Shown here piece after piece: positions 17,130 through 25,968 of a DNA stretch of 52,285 nt. This DNA comes from DTU089 sp964421815. GTDB taxonomy: Bacteria; Bacillota; Clostridia; Oscillospirales; Acutalibacteraceae. Positions within the stretch are counted from its first letter, which is position 1. Each line of letters starts with the position of its first letter. The stretch spans positions 1 through 52,285 of the forward strand of contig CAYQYT010000015.1 in NCBI GenBank assembly GCA_964421815.1, in the 5' to 3' direction. The position numbers and the translations under genes are program-made. The notes under the pieces were generated by a model. That model saw nothing but the letters and a program-made list of their open reading frames with translations, made no database searches and was not told where the DNA came from.

Positions 17130-17377
17130 TTGGACCCTCCACCATTGCCGTTGGCAATGGTCCCCCTCCCTAAATTCCCTGGGGGGAGATTTAGGGAGGA
17201 TAGTCAAGGTAAAGAATTTCATTGGACCCTCCACCGCTAACGCGGTCCCCCTCCCTAAATTCCCTGGAGGGAGATTTAGGGAGGATAGTCGAGGTAAAGA
17301 ATTTCATTGGACCCTCCACCGCTAACGCGGTCCCCCTCCCTTTTTTGCTTCGCAGAAAAAGGGAGGATAGGCTTCGC
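17130..17377 (-). repeat. Right array: three double-hairpin repeat units, inverted
   Basis: Units begin at TTGGACC 17130, 17222 and 17307, as reverse complements of the left-array units. The first has a second hairpin with other bases (ACCATTGCC / GGCAATGGT in place of ACCGC / GCGGT), and the third has the CCCTTTTTT / AAAAAGGG stem seen in the left middle unit. The linker AAGGTAAAGAATTTCA is repeated almost exactly. Confidence 0.85.
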
Positions 17378-17455
17378 ATTACTTATACTAACCGCTATTT
17401 GTAATTGCTATTTGCAACAGCTAACCGCTTAACTTTGCATTTTGCACTTAAAAAA

Positions 17456-17479
17456 GCCGTCAATCCGTTGACTGACGAC
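17456..17479 (-). terminator. Terminator of the pfl locus
   Basis: On the minus strand GTCGTCA pairs with TGACGGC (one G-U pair), followed by TTTTTT, immediately after the pflA stop region. Confidence 0.6.
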
Positions 17480-18209
17480 TTCTTTTTATTCCGTATAGTA
17501 TATATTTTTTTGCCTTGACGGCTTCGGATTGAGGCAGGGGTTTTACCCCCTCCAATTTATAAGGTATGCCCATTTCTTTGTACTTGCTTACTCCCATTGT
17601 ATGATATGGCAGCACGTCAAGACCTTTGAGATTTTTAAGTTTTCCGATAAATTCACCCAATTTTATTAAATCCTCTTTGTTGTCGGTGTAGCCCTCTGTA
17701 ACAACGTGCCTTATCCAAAGGGGAACTTTCTTTTCTTCAAGAAATTTTGCAAAGGCGAGAATATTTTCGTTACCGTGCCCCGTCAAAGCCCTGTGTTTTT
17801 CGGGGTCAATATGCTTTATATCAAGCATAACAAGGTCGGTACACTCCAAAAGGCGGCTGAGTTTTTCCAAATACTCCCCGTCCTCTTTGAAAGTGATTCC
17901 CGAAGTGTCAATACAGGTGTGAATATTCTCCTCCCTGCATTTTCGGAAAAGTTCCGTGAGAAAATCAATTTGTAAAAGGGGTTCTCCGCCGCTGACGGTG
18001 ATACCGCCCTTGCTGTAAAAAGCGCGGTTTTTGTTGAACTCCTCAATAATTTCCTCAACGGTTATTTCCTCTCCCGCTTTCAAATCCCAGGTATCCGGAT
18101 TGTGGCAGTAAAGGCAACGCATGGGACAGCCCTGCATAAAAACAACATATCTTATACCGGGTCCGTCAACCGTGCCGAAACTTTCCTTTGAGTGAATATA
18201 TCCCGTCAT
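17460..18209 (-). CDS. pflA: Pyruvate formate-lyase activating enzyme
   Basis: 249-residue radical SAM enzyme that installs the glycyl radical on pyruvate formate-lyase. The iron-sulfur cluster motif CxxxCxxC is at Cys28, Cys32 and Cys35 (GCPMRCLYCHN), followed by GGITVSGGEPLLQ for SAM binding. Length is standard. Its ATG overlaps the stop of the glycyl-radical-domain gene (TAATG), so the two are translationally coupled. Confidence 0.93.
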   Translation of the reverse strand: MTGYIHSKESFGTVDGPGIRYVVFMQGCPMRCLYCHNPDTWDLKAGEEITVEEIIEEFNKNRAFYSKGGITVSGGEPLLQIDFLTELFRKCREENIHTCIDTSGITFKEDGEYLEKLSRLLECTDLVMLDIKHIDPEKHRALTGHGNENILAFAKFLEEKKVPLWIRHVVTEGYTDNKEDLIKLGEFIGKLKNLKGLDVLPYHTMGVSKYKEMGIPYKLEGVKPLPQSEAVKAKKYILYGIKRSRQSTD

Positions 18210-18420
18210 TATATTTTATCGTGGAATGTTCTTGAAATAACCTCGTCCTGTTGTTCCTTTGTGAGTTTAATAAAGTTTACGGCATAACCGCTGACCCTTA
18301 CTGTAAGTTGGGGATATTTTTCGGGATGTTTTTGTGCATCAAGTAAAGTTTCCTTTGAGAAAACATTTACATTAAGGTGATGTCCACCCTTTTGAGCATA
18401 TCCGTCAAGAAGAGAAACAA

Positions 18421-18698
<278 letters not shown>

Positions 18699-18754
18699 AA
18701 AAATAGTAACCGAAACTTTATCTGTCGAATTCTTATAAACTCCAAATATATTTT

Positions 18755-19117
18755 TTATTTTGTATTCAATTTTTCCTTCGTTGTTTTAGTAATTGCTACA
18801 AGAATTGATATTATTTCATCAACATCTTTTTCAATACTAAAAAATTCTTGTTCTGTTAAATATTTGGTAACAAACAATAACCTTAACCAATAGTGTGCTT
18901 CATTTGCTTCCTTTAATGCTATTGTTAATTTAGTGTGGAAATCTGCAGTTGACTGTGCTTTTATAGCTTCACTTACATTTGCACCTATACTTGTACCACA
19001 TCTCAACAATTGCTTTGCAAGCGAATAATCTACACCACTTGAAATTAAATATTTATGCAGATTAACTATCCTAACCGCAAAATCAAAGGTTTTATCAGCA
19101 ATTAGATTTTCTTTCAT
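18755..19117 (-). CDS. Four-helix-bundle protein (23S rRNA intervening-sequence type)
   Basis: About 120 residues, mostly helical, matching the small four-helix-bundle family first found in 23S rRNA intervening sequences: FDFAVRIVNLHKYLI, QLLRCGTSIGANVSEAIKAQS, FHTKLTIALKEANEAHYWLRLL. Its molecular role is unknown. A longer frame begins at 19162 but its extra residues are only translated GGAATGCGG repeats; ATG 19117 with AGGGGAAG before it is the likely start. The gene and its flanking repeats sit between the two parts of pyruvate formate-lyase, so the cassette seems to be mobile or to have been inserted. Confidence 0.8.
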   Translation of the reverse strand: MKENLIADKTFDFAVRIVNLHKYLISSGVDYSLAKQLLRCGTSIGANVSEAIKAQSTADFHTKLTIALKEANEAHYWLRLLFVTKYLTEQEFFSIEKDVDEIISILVAITKTTKEKLNTK

Positions 19118-19127
19118 TCTACTTCCC

Positions 19128-19240
19128 CTACATTCCGAATTCCGCATTCCGCATTCACTCACCTCTTGCGAAGCTTATAATGTTTGGAAGCAACGCTTCC
19201 CCTACATTCCGAATTCCGAATTCCGCATTCCGCATTCACT
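19128..19240 (-). repeat. GGAATTCGG/GGAATGCGG short-repeat block
   Basis: Two blocks of nine-base repeats (near 19128-19165 and 19190-19240), each reading GAGTGAATGCGGAATGCGG then GGAATTCGG and TGTAGGGGAAG on the minus strand. Similar tracts (GGAATTCGGAATTCGG) occur at 18478-18502 and 18670-18698 on the other side of the four-helix-bundle gene. The first repeat supplies the stop codon of the truncated pflB. Confidence 0.8.
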
Positions 19241-21335
19241 CTGCATCAAGCCCTTCAAAGAGTGTGGGGCTCATACAAGCTCCGTCGGTACAATCGAAAT
19301 TGACTTCAATATCTCCCGCAAAAATTTGGTCATCCTTGCCCAAGGCACCGGGAATAATTGAGAATGTGTTTGAAATACCGTCCTGTGCATCCACAAAGGG
19401 AAGTTTTGCAACGGATGCGAGGGATGCAACCGCACCCTTGGTATCACGGCGGTGCATGGGGTTTGCACCGGGAGCAAAAGCCTCGCCTTTCTTACGTCCG
19501 TCAGGAGTTGCGCCGGTGTTTTTACCATAAACAACATTGGAAGTGATCGTAAGAATTGAGGTTGTGGGAATACCGTCACGGTAGGTATGATTCTTTTTGA
19601 TGTGGGTCATAAAGCGGTGAACAATGTCGTAGGCAATCTCATCCACAAGGTCATCGTCATTTCCGTATTTTGGGAAATCCCCCTCAACTTCGTAATCCAC
19701 AACAATGCCGTCCTCGTTACGAATTGTTTTAACCCTTGCATATTTAATTGCGGAAAGGGAGTCCGCAACAACGGAAAGTCCCGCAATACCCGTAGCAAAC
19801 CAACGTGTTACCTTTTTATCGTGGAGTGCCATCTGGATTTTTTCGTAGCAATATTTGTCGTGCATATAGTGGATTATGTTAAGGGTGTTAACATAAACTC
19901 CTGCAAGCCACTCCATCATTGCATCGTATTTTTCCATGACCTCGCTGTAATCAAGGTATTCACTTGTTATGGGGCGATACTTGGGAGCAACCTGTTTGCC
20001 GGAAATTTCATCCACACCGCCGTTGATGGCATAGAGAAGGCATTTTGCAAGGTTTGCCCTTGCTCCGAAGAACTGCATCTCCTTGCCCACTTTCATTGAT
20101 GAAACACAGCAGGCAATGGCATAATCGTCGCCGTGGTGGAAACGCATAAGGTCATCGTTCTCATACTGTACGGAGGATGTTTCAATTGAAATCCTCGCAC
20201 AGAAACGCTTGAAGTTCTCGGGAAGTCTTGTGGACCAGAGCACCGTAAGGTTGGGCTCGGGTGCGGCACCGAGATTTTCAAGGGTGTGGAGATAACGGTA
20301 GGACATTTTTGTTACCATGTGACGTCCGTCAATGGCAACACCGCCGATTGATTCCGTAACCCATTGGGGATCTCCCGAGAAAAGCGCGTTGTACTCAGGT
20401 GTTCTTGCAAATTTAATAAGACGGAGTTTCATAATGAAATGGTCAACCATTTCCTGGAGTTCTTCCTCTGTGAAAACGCCGTTCTTTAAATCCCTTTCGG
20501 AATAAATATCAAGGAATGTTGAAGTTCTGCCCAAGGACATTGCGGCACCGTTCTGCTCCTTAACTGCGGCAAGGTAACCGAAGTACAGCCATTGAATTGC
20601 TTCCTTGGTGTTTTTTGCAGGCTGTGAAATATCGTAGCCGTAGCTCATAGCCATTTTTTTAAGGTCCTCAAGAGCGCGAATCTGCTCGGAAAGTTCCTCA
20701 CGTTCCTGAATAATGTGGGAGTACATTGCGGAACGGGTTGTTTCCTTTTGCTCCATTTTGTCCTCAATAAGTCTATCAACACCGTAAAGGGCAATTCTTC
20801 TGTAATCACCGATAATTCTTCCCCTGCCGTATGCGTCGGGAAGTCCCGTAATAATGTGACTTGAACGGCAGGCGCGCATTTCGGGAGTATATGCATCAAA
20901 AACACCCGCGTTGTGAGTCTTTCTGTGAGTTGTGAAAAACTCCTTGATTTCGGGATCTATTTCATAGCCGTTGTCCTTGCAAGCCTTTTCCGCCATACGA
21001 ATACCGCCGTAGGGCATTAAGGCGCGTTTAAAGGGCTTGTCCGTCTGGAATCCCACGATTTTCTCCAAATCTTTGTTAAGATAGCCGGGGCCGTGGGAGG
21101 TGATTGTGGAAATCACCTTTGTGTCCATATCAAGCACTCCACCCGCTTCCCTTTCCTTTTTGGAAAGTTCAAGAACCTGATCCCACAAAGTGAGAGTTGC
21201 TTTCGTGGGACCCACAAGGAATTTTTCATCCCCGTCATAGGGTGTGAAATTGTGTTTTATAAAACTTCTGACATTTATTTCTTTTTTCCATGTTCCGGCT
21301 TCAAAGCCGTTCCATCCATCGTAATTTTGAACCAC
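19236..21335 (-). CDS. pflB: Pyruvate formate-lyase, catalytic barrel without glycyl domain
   Basis: 699 residues of pyruvate formate-lyase (pyruvate + CoA to acetyl-CoA + formate). Substrate-site Cys409-Cys410 (AIACCVSSMKVG) and most of the ten-stranded barrel are present, ending ...IIPGALGKDDQIFAGDIEVN and then a short tail whose stop is provided by the GGAATGCGG repeat. The glycyl radical loop is absent and is encoded separately at 18209. The frame is open to 21428, but this extension covers the promoter; GTG 21335 preceded by AGAGGGGA gives the normal start V-Q-N-Y-D-G-W-N-G-F. Activity would require assembly with the separate domain. Confidence 0.88.
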   Translation of the reverse strand: MVQNYDGWNGFEAGTWKKEINVRSFIKHNFTPYDGDEKFLVGPTKATLTLWDQVLELSKKEREAGGVLDMDTKVISTITSHGPGYLNKDLEKIVGFQTDKPFKRALMPYGGIRMAEKACKDNGYEIDPEIKEFFTTHRKTHNAGVFDAYTPEMRACRSSHIITGLPDAYGRGRIIGDYRRIALYGVDRLIEDKMEQKETTRSAMYSHIIQEREELSEQIRALEDLKKMAMSYGYDISQPAKNTKEAIQWLYFGYLAAVKEQNGAAMSLGRTSTFLDIYSERDLKNGVFTEEELQEMVDHFIMKLRLIKFARTPEYNALFSGDPQWVTESIGGVAIDGRHMVTKMSYRYLHTLENLGAAPEPNLTVLWSTRLPENFKRFCARISIETSSVQYENDDLMRFHHGDDYAIACCVSSMKVGKEMQFFGARANLAKCLLYAINGGVDEISGKQVAPKYRPITSEYLDYSEVMEKYDAMMEWLAGVYVNTLNIIHYMHDKYCYEKIQMALHDKKVTRWFATGIAGLSVVADSLSAIKYARVKTIRNEDGIVVDYEVEGDFPKYGNDDDLVDEIAYDIVHRFMTHIKKNHTYRDGIPTTSILTITSNVVYGKNTGATPDGRKKGEAFAPGANPMHRRDTKGAVASLASVAKLPFVDAQDGISNTFSIIPGALGKDDQIFAGDIEVNFDCTDGACMSPTLFEGLDAE

Positions 21336-21392
21336 TGTTATATTCCCCTCTAATATATTTTTAAATTTTATATTACTCTTTATTACAGTTCC

Positions 21393-21421
21393 ATTATACA
21401 ATATAGAAATACTCTTGACAA
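21393..21421 (-). promoter_or_regulatory. Promoter of pflB
   Basis: Minus strand: -35 TTGTCA (21421-21416), 17-base spacer, -10 TATAAT (21398-21393). It lies 58 bases upstream of the chosen GTG start and inside the longer open frame, which supports the shorter protein. Confidence 0.75.
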
Positions 21422-21613
21422 TGTACAAGGTCGCAAAATAAAAAAACTATACATACATTTTTTTGTTAACAACGCAACAAGACCCCGAAAATCAAGCCAC
21501 AAATTATTCTATATTTGTAAAAATATACCTTTAGTTTTTTATGCTCCAACCCTGAAACATCTTTTAATATTCTTTGCAGTTTTTTGAAATTTATGATTTA
21601 TATCAAGAAAGAA

Positions 21614-21665
21614 CAAAAAAATCGGGCAGTTCCGACCTCTCTGTGCAGAGGGGCAGAACTGCCGA
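21614..21665 (-). terminator. Terminator downstream of the symporter gene
   Basis: Long two-part hairpin: TCGGCAGTTC / GAACTGCCCGA outside and CCTCTG / CAGAGAGG inside, followed on the minus strand by seven or more T. It lies 40 bases beyond the stop at 21706. Confidence 0.75.
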
Positions 21666-21705
21666 CATCTTTTTAACACATTTCAACTGAATTGAAAAAT
21701 ATTTT

Positions 21706-23259
21706 TTATTCAATAGTACCTGTTTTTACCGAATCAAAAACTTCTTCAATTTCTTTTTCGGGTGCTTTTGTGAGAAGTGATACAACCACAATGCAAATTG
21801 ATGAGAAGATGAATGCGGGAAGCAACTCGTAAATACCGAAAGCACCGCCAAGTTTACTGATGGCAAATTTCCAGATAAATACCATTGCCGCACCGCTTAC
21901 CATACCGGCGATTGCACCGTAACGATTGGTACGCTTCCAGAAAAGGGAGAACAGCATAAGGGGTCCGAATGTTGCACCGAAGCCCGCCCAGGCAAAAGAA
22001 ACGATTTCAAAAACCTTGCTCTGAGGGTCTTTTGCAATAAACATTGCAACAATGGCAATGGCAATAACAGAACATCTTGCAGCAAGCATTCTCTTTTTAT
22101 CGGAAATCTTAACCTTTGCCGCACGCATGATATCCTCGGAAATACTTGAGGATGCCGCAAGGAGTTGGGAGTCCGCAGTTGACATTGTTGCCGCAAGAAT
22201 ACCCGAAAGTATAAGACCCGCAACAATCGCAAGTCCGATACCCTCGCCGCTGATAGTTTTTGCGATTTCTATAATGATACGTTCGCTGTCCTGAAGATCT
22301 GCAACAACGCCGCTTTTTACAACACCGTAACCCACAATACCGATAACAATGGCAACAGTCATTGAAATAACAACCCAGATTGTTGCAACACGGCGGGCAA
22401 GTTTAATTTTTTCAACCTTTTCGATTGCCATAAATCTGAGGAGAATGTGGGGCATACCGAAATAGCCAAGGCCCCATGCAAGAGTTGAGGCAATGGTAAG
22501 GGCTCCGTAGGGCTTTGTACCCGCAGTTCCCGCAATGGCCTCGCTGACACTACCTGCTCCATGGGTGGCTGTTAATTTAAGATAGCCCGGAAGGTTTTGC
22601 GCATTTTCGCAAACCACATCCCAGCCCCCTGCATAGTTGATACCGAAACCGAGTACAACAACAAGGGCAACGGTCATAACAATTGACTGAATATAGTCCG
22701 TGGTGGAAGCGGCAAGGAAACCGCCCAACGCGGTGTAAATAACAATTACAATACCGCTGACAATCATAGCCTGTAAATAGGGAACACCGAAAAGGGACTC
22801 AAAAAGTTTACCGCAAGCGGAGAAACCCGATGCCGTATAGGGAATAAAGAAAATAATGATAACCAAAGCGGCAACAACTTTAAGGATGCCCTTGTCATCT
22901 TTAAATCTTTTTGAGAAAAACTCGGGAACCGTAACAGCATCCAATTTACTTGAATAAATACGGATTCTCTTTGCAACAATAAGCCAGTTAAAGTATGTAC
23001 CCACTGCAAGTCCTATTGCCGTCCAGGATGCTTCCGCAAGACCGCAAATAAGGGCAACACCGGGCAAACCCATAAGAAGCCAACTGCTCATATCGGAGGC
23101 CTCGGCACTCATTGCGGTAACAAAGGGGCCCAATTTTCTGCCCCCAAGATAGAAATCCGAGGTGCTTTTATTTTTCTTTGTAAACCATGCACCGATTGAA
23201 ACCATTATGCCAAGGTAGCAAACAATGGTTATCAAAATTGCAATTACATTACTTTCCAT
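21706..23259 (-). CDS. putP: Sodium:solute symporter, PutP type (proline)
   Basis: 517-residue polytopic membrane protein of the sodium:solute symporter family. The signature regions WFTKKNKSTSDFYLGGRKLGPFVTAMSAEASDMSSWLLMGLPG and GILAATMSTADSQLLAASSSISEDI closely follow PutP sodium/proline symporters. About 13 membrane segments, standard length. A single gene with AAAGGAGAT before ATG 23259. Proline is the best guess from motif similarity. Confidence 0.9.
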   Translation of the reverse strand: MESNVIAILITIVCYLGIMVSIGAWFTKKNKSTSDFYLGGRKLGPFVTAMSAEASDMSSWLLMGLPGVALICGLAEASWTAIGLAVGTYFNWLIVAKRIRIYSSKLDAVTVPEFFSKRFKDDKGILKVVAALVIIIFFIPYTASGFSACGKLFESLFGVPYLQAMIVSGIVIVIYTALGGFLAASTTDYIQSIVMTVALVVVLGFGINYAGGWDVVCENAQNLPGYLKLTATHGAGSVSEAIAGTAGTKPYGALTIASTLAWGLGYFGMPHILLRFMAIEKVEKIKLARRVATIWVVISMTVAIVIGIVGYGVVKSGVVADLQDSERIIIEIAKTISGEGIGLAIVAGLILSGILAATMSTADSQLLAASSSISEDIMRAAKVKISDKKRMLAARCSVIAIAIVAMFIAKDPQSKVFEIVSFAWAGFGATFGPLMLFSLFWKRTNRYGAIAGMVSGAAMVFIWKFAISKLGGAFGIYELLPAFIFSSICIVVVSLLTKAPEKEIEEVFDSVKTGTIE

Positions 23260-23442
23260 AACAATCTCCTTTAAAAAAACATAGAGTTATAATACCACAC
23301 CGAATCTAAATATTCAACTTTTTTTCAAAATTCTTCTGAAATCCGATAATTTCCTGTATATTTAATCATATTTTTGTCGCACTTGCGATTTTACCGTCTC
23401 CTGAAAATCGGGCATTATAAAAGCCGCCGCTAAACAGCAAAC

Positions 23443-23473
23443 CACCCGAAAAAGTCAGATTCTTTTTCGGGTG
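23443..23473. terminator. Terminator downstream of galT
   Basis: 12-base stem CACCCGAAAAAG / CTTTTTCGGGTG with a seven-base loop. The T-run is better on the plus strand (AGTTTTTT) than behind galT, so it may act in both directions. Confidence 0.55.
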
Positions 23474-23504
23474 AGTTTTTTGTATTATCAAATTCTATAT
23501 ATTA

Positions 23505-25001
23505 TTAGAGATTAACTGCCTCAACAAATTTCAGGAATTGAGCCTTCCCCTCGTCATTTCGGGCAAAAACTCCGCATTGACCGAGAATATCCGCAAAAAC
23601 CTTTCCGATTTCATCCTGCAAAACCTTTTGGCAGTTGTCCTCGGTTATTACGTTATTCTTCTTAACCTCTTCAACCCATTGGGAGTGTTTTGCAATGGTT
23701 TCGTTTGCGGTAATATCTTCTCCTTTAAGGATGGCATCTTTAAGAAGAGCCATTTCCGTTTTAAGTCTTGAGGGAAGCACCGCAAGTCCCATAACCTCAA
23801 TAAGACCGATATTTTCCTTTTTAATGTGGTGATGCTGTGGATGGGGGTGGTAAACACCGTCGGGATATTCATCGGTAGTAATGTTGTTTCTCAAAACAAG
23901 GTCAATTTCAAATTTACCTTTTCTGAAACGGGCAATGGGTGTAATTGTATTGTGGGGAGTACCGTCGGTTTGGCTGAATATGAAAGCGTTCTCGTCGGTA
24001 TAGCCCCGCCATTTTTCGAGAATTTTTCCGCTGAGTTCACAAATTCTGTTTGTATCGTCACCTGCAAGGCGAAGCACCGACATGGGCCATTTAACAATAC
24101 CCGCATCAATATCTTCATAGCCTTTAAAGGTCACCTTTGTTTCAACGGGAGCCTTTGCCATTGCAAATTCGTAGTTGCCCCCTTGGAAATGGTCATGAGT
24201 AAGAACGGAACCGCCCACAATGGGTAAATCCGCATTTGAACCTACAAAATAATGGGGGAATTTTTTCACAAAAGCAAAAAGTCTGCGGAAGCCTTGCTCA
24301 CTGATTTTCATGGGTGTATGTTCTGCGCTGAAAACAATGCAATGTTCGTTGTAATAAACATATGGTGAATACTGCAAACACCAGTTTTCACCCTCAAGTT
24401 CAAGGGGTATTACGCGGTGATTCTGCCTTGCGGGGTGGTTAACCCGTCCTGCGTAGCCCTCATTTTCGGGACAGAGCATACAAAGGGGGTATGAACTCTG
24501 TTTCATTTTAAGTGCCGCCGCAATTGCTTTGGGGTCCTTTTCCGGCTTTGAAAGATTGATTGTTATATCAATATCACCGTATTCTGTGGGAGTAACCCAT
24601 TTCACGTCATTTTTTATTCTGTATTCTCTTATGTAATCGCTTTTTCTTGAAATATTATAATAATATTCCGTTGCTTTTTTGGGGGATTCATCATAAAGTC
24701 CCTTAAATTTCTTAATAACTTCGGAGGGTCTGGGACAAATAGCACCCATAATTTTTGTGTCGAACAGATCCCTATACACAACGGAATCCTCGCAGAGACC
24801 CTTTTCACAGGCAAAATCAAGAAGTATTTTCAAAAGTTCTTCAAGGGTTGCGTTTTCAAAAGTCTCTGCATCGCTTTCGATTGCGTCAAGAGCCAACACC
24901 TCAAGAACTCTGTTAACTGCCCATCTTTCGTCAAATTTGTCCAAAAGTCCTTCTTTAATCCCGTACTTTACAAGAGATTTAATTGCGCTGTCGATTGTCA
25001 T
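23505..25001 (-). CDS. galT: Galactose-1-phosphate uridylyltransferase, Firmicutes type
   Basis: About 498 residues, the long type 2 GalT of Firmicutes, a Leloir-pathway enzyme exchanging UDP-glucose and galactose-1-phosphate. Present are CMLCPENEGYAGRVNHPARQNHR, PYVYYNEHCIVFS and the nucleotidyl-transfer region GGSVLTHDHFQGG with the histidines. GGGGGT precedes two ATGs; ATG 25001 has the better spacing than 25007. No galK or galE lies beside it. Confidence 0.92.
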   Translation of the reverse strand: MTIDSAIKSLVKYGIKEGLLDKFDERWAVNRVLEVLALDAIESDAETFENATLEELLKILLDFACEKGLCEDSVVYRDLFDTKIMGAICPRPSEVIKKFKGLYDESPKKATEYYYNISRKSDYIREYRIKNDVKWVTPTEYGDIDITINLSKPEKDPKAIAAALKMKQSSYPLCMLCPENEGYAGRVNHPARQNHRVIPLELEGENWCLQYSPYVYYNEHCIVFSAEHTPMKISEQGFRRLFAFVKKFPHYFVGSNADLPIVGGSVLTHDHFQGGNYEFAMAKAPVETKVTFKGYEDIDAGIVKWPMSVLRLAGDDTNRICELSGKILEKWRGYTDENAFIFSQTDGTPHNTITPIARFRKGKFEIDLVLRNNITTDEYPDGVYHPHPQHHHIKKENIGLIEVMGLAVLPSRLKTEMALLKDAILKGEDITANETIAKHSQWVEEVKKNNVITEDNCQKVLQDEIGKVFADILGQCGVFARNDEGKAQFLKFVEAVNL

Positions 25002-25136
25002 TTCCATACCCCCGTGTTTTTATATCACTATAATTATAGCAACATTTATTTTTGTTGCAAGATATTTGAAAAAAATATTGAAAAATAAAAAGAAAGGGAA
25101 TAAAATAAAAACATCGTTTTTTAAAGGAGTGAGTTT

Positions 25137-25874
25137 ATGTCATTTGATGCATTAAAAGTTAAGAACGATATTGTTAAATGGCTCAGAGATTGGTTCGAAG
25201 TTAACGGCAAAGGCTGTAAAGGTGTTGTGGCTATATCCGGCGGCAAGGACAGTTCCGTTGTTGCGGCACTTTTAGTTGAAGCCCTTGGCAAAGATAATGT
25301 TGTGGGCGTACTTCTCCCCAACGGCGAACAGTTTGACATTGACGTTTCAAAAGCACTTGTGAAGCATCTGGGAATACAAAGTTACACTATTAACATAAAC
25401 TCCGCCTATAAGGGACTTATGGAAGAATTGGAGAAAAACGGTGTGGATGTTAATACCCAGGCAACGGTAAATCTTCCTCCCCGTTTGAGAATGGCAACGG
25501 TTTATGCGGTTTCCCAGAGTGTTAACGGCAGAGTTGCCAACACTTGCAATCTTTCGGAAGATTGGGTGGGTTATGCCACAAGATACGGTGACGGTGCCGG
25601 GGATTTCTCCCCTCTGTCCAACCTGACCGTTCAGGAAGTTAAGGCGGTGGGCAGAGCAGCGGGACTTCCCGAAATGTTTGTTGAAAAAGTGCCCATTGAC
25701 GGACTCTGCGGCAAAACCGATGAAGATAATCTGGGCTTCACCTACGCAGTTCTTGACAGGTATATCAGAGAGGGCGTGTGCGAGGACGAAGAAACAAAGA
25801 AAAAAATCGACCGCATGCACGAACTCAATAAATTCAAACTCCAACTTATGCCCTCTTTCCCATATAAACCTTAA
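25137..25874 (+). CDS. nadE: NAD+ synthase, ammonia-dependent type
   Basis: 245-residue NAD synthetase that amidates deamido-NAD using ATP and ammonia. The PP-loop AISGGKDSSVVAALL (about residues 32-46), NTCNLSEDWVGYATRYGDGAGDFSPLSNLT and VPIDGLCGKTDEDNLGFTY are diagnostic. No glutaminase (nitrilase) domain, so free ammonia is the expected donor. AAAGGAGTGAG precedes the ATG. Followed by a strong terminator. Confidence 0.93.
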   Translation: MSFDALKVKNDIVKWLRDWFEVNGKGCKGVVAISGGKDSSVVAALLVEALGKDNVVGVLLPNGEQFDIDVSKALVKHLGIQSYTININSAYKGLMEELEKNGVDVNTQATVNLPPRLRMATVYAVSQSVNGRVANTCNLSEDWVGYATRYGDGAGDFSPLSNLTVQEVKAVGRAAGLPEMFVEKVPIDGLCGKTDEDNLGFTYAVLDRYIREGVCEDEETKKKIDRMHELNKFKLQLMPSFPYKP

Positions 25875-25925
25875 TAAATCAAGGGTTGTAAAAAAGTGTA
25901 GAGTGCATAAAACCCAAAAACAAAA

Positions 25926-25965
25926 AAGGAACTGTAAAAAACTTCCGTTTTTTACAGTTCCTTTA
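25926..25965. terminator. Bidirectional terminator after nadE
   Basis: 17-base stem AAGGAACTGTAAAAAAC / GTTTTTTACAGTTCCTT with a TTCC loop, between the convergent nadE and the dockerin gene. Confidence 0.88.
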
Positions 25966-25968
25966 ATT

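Larger units (their letters stand above)
16419..17377. mobile_element. DUF559 gene flanked by inverted arrays of double-hairpin repeats
   Basis: Element of about 960 bases. Its outer ends are a perfect inverted repeat, GCGAAGCCTATCC (16419-16431) and GGATAGGCTTCGC (17365-17377). Inside, three repeat units on the left and three on the right point in opposite directions, with the GGGTCC side of each array facing a single gene (DUF559 protein, 16680-17072). This resembles REP/REPIN-with-RAYT or MITE-like arrangements, but no transposase of a known class is present. Transfer or spread is inferred, not seen. The element lies between the pilin promoter region and pflA and interrupts no gene. Confidence 0.6.

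Noticed and set aside
16425..17377. CRISPR-like arrays around the DUF559 gene
   Set aside because: The repeats are themselves long double hairpins, differ by compensated changes, and the linkers between them are conserved rather than unique; there are no cas genes.
19118..19162. N-terminal extension of the four-helix-bundle protein
   Set aside because: It only translates the GGAATGCGG repeat; a better start with its own ribosome site exists at 19117.
21336..21428. Longer N terminus of PflB
   Set aside because: The extension covers a strong promoter (21393-21421), so it cannot be in the mRNA; GTG 21335 fits the family start.
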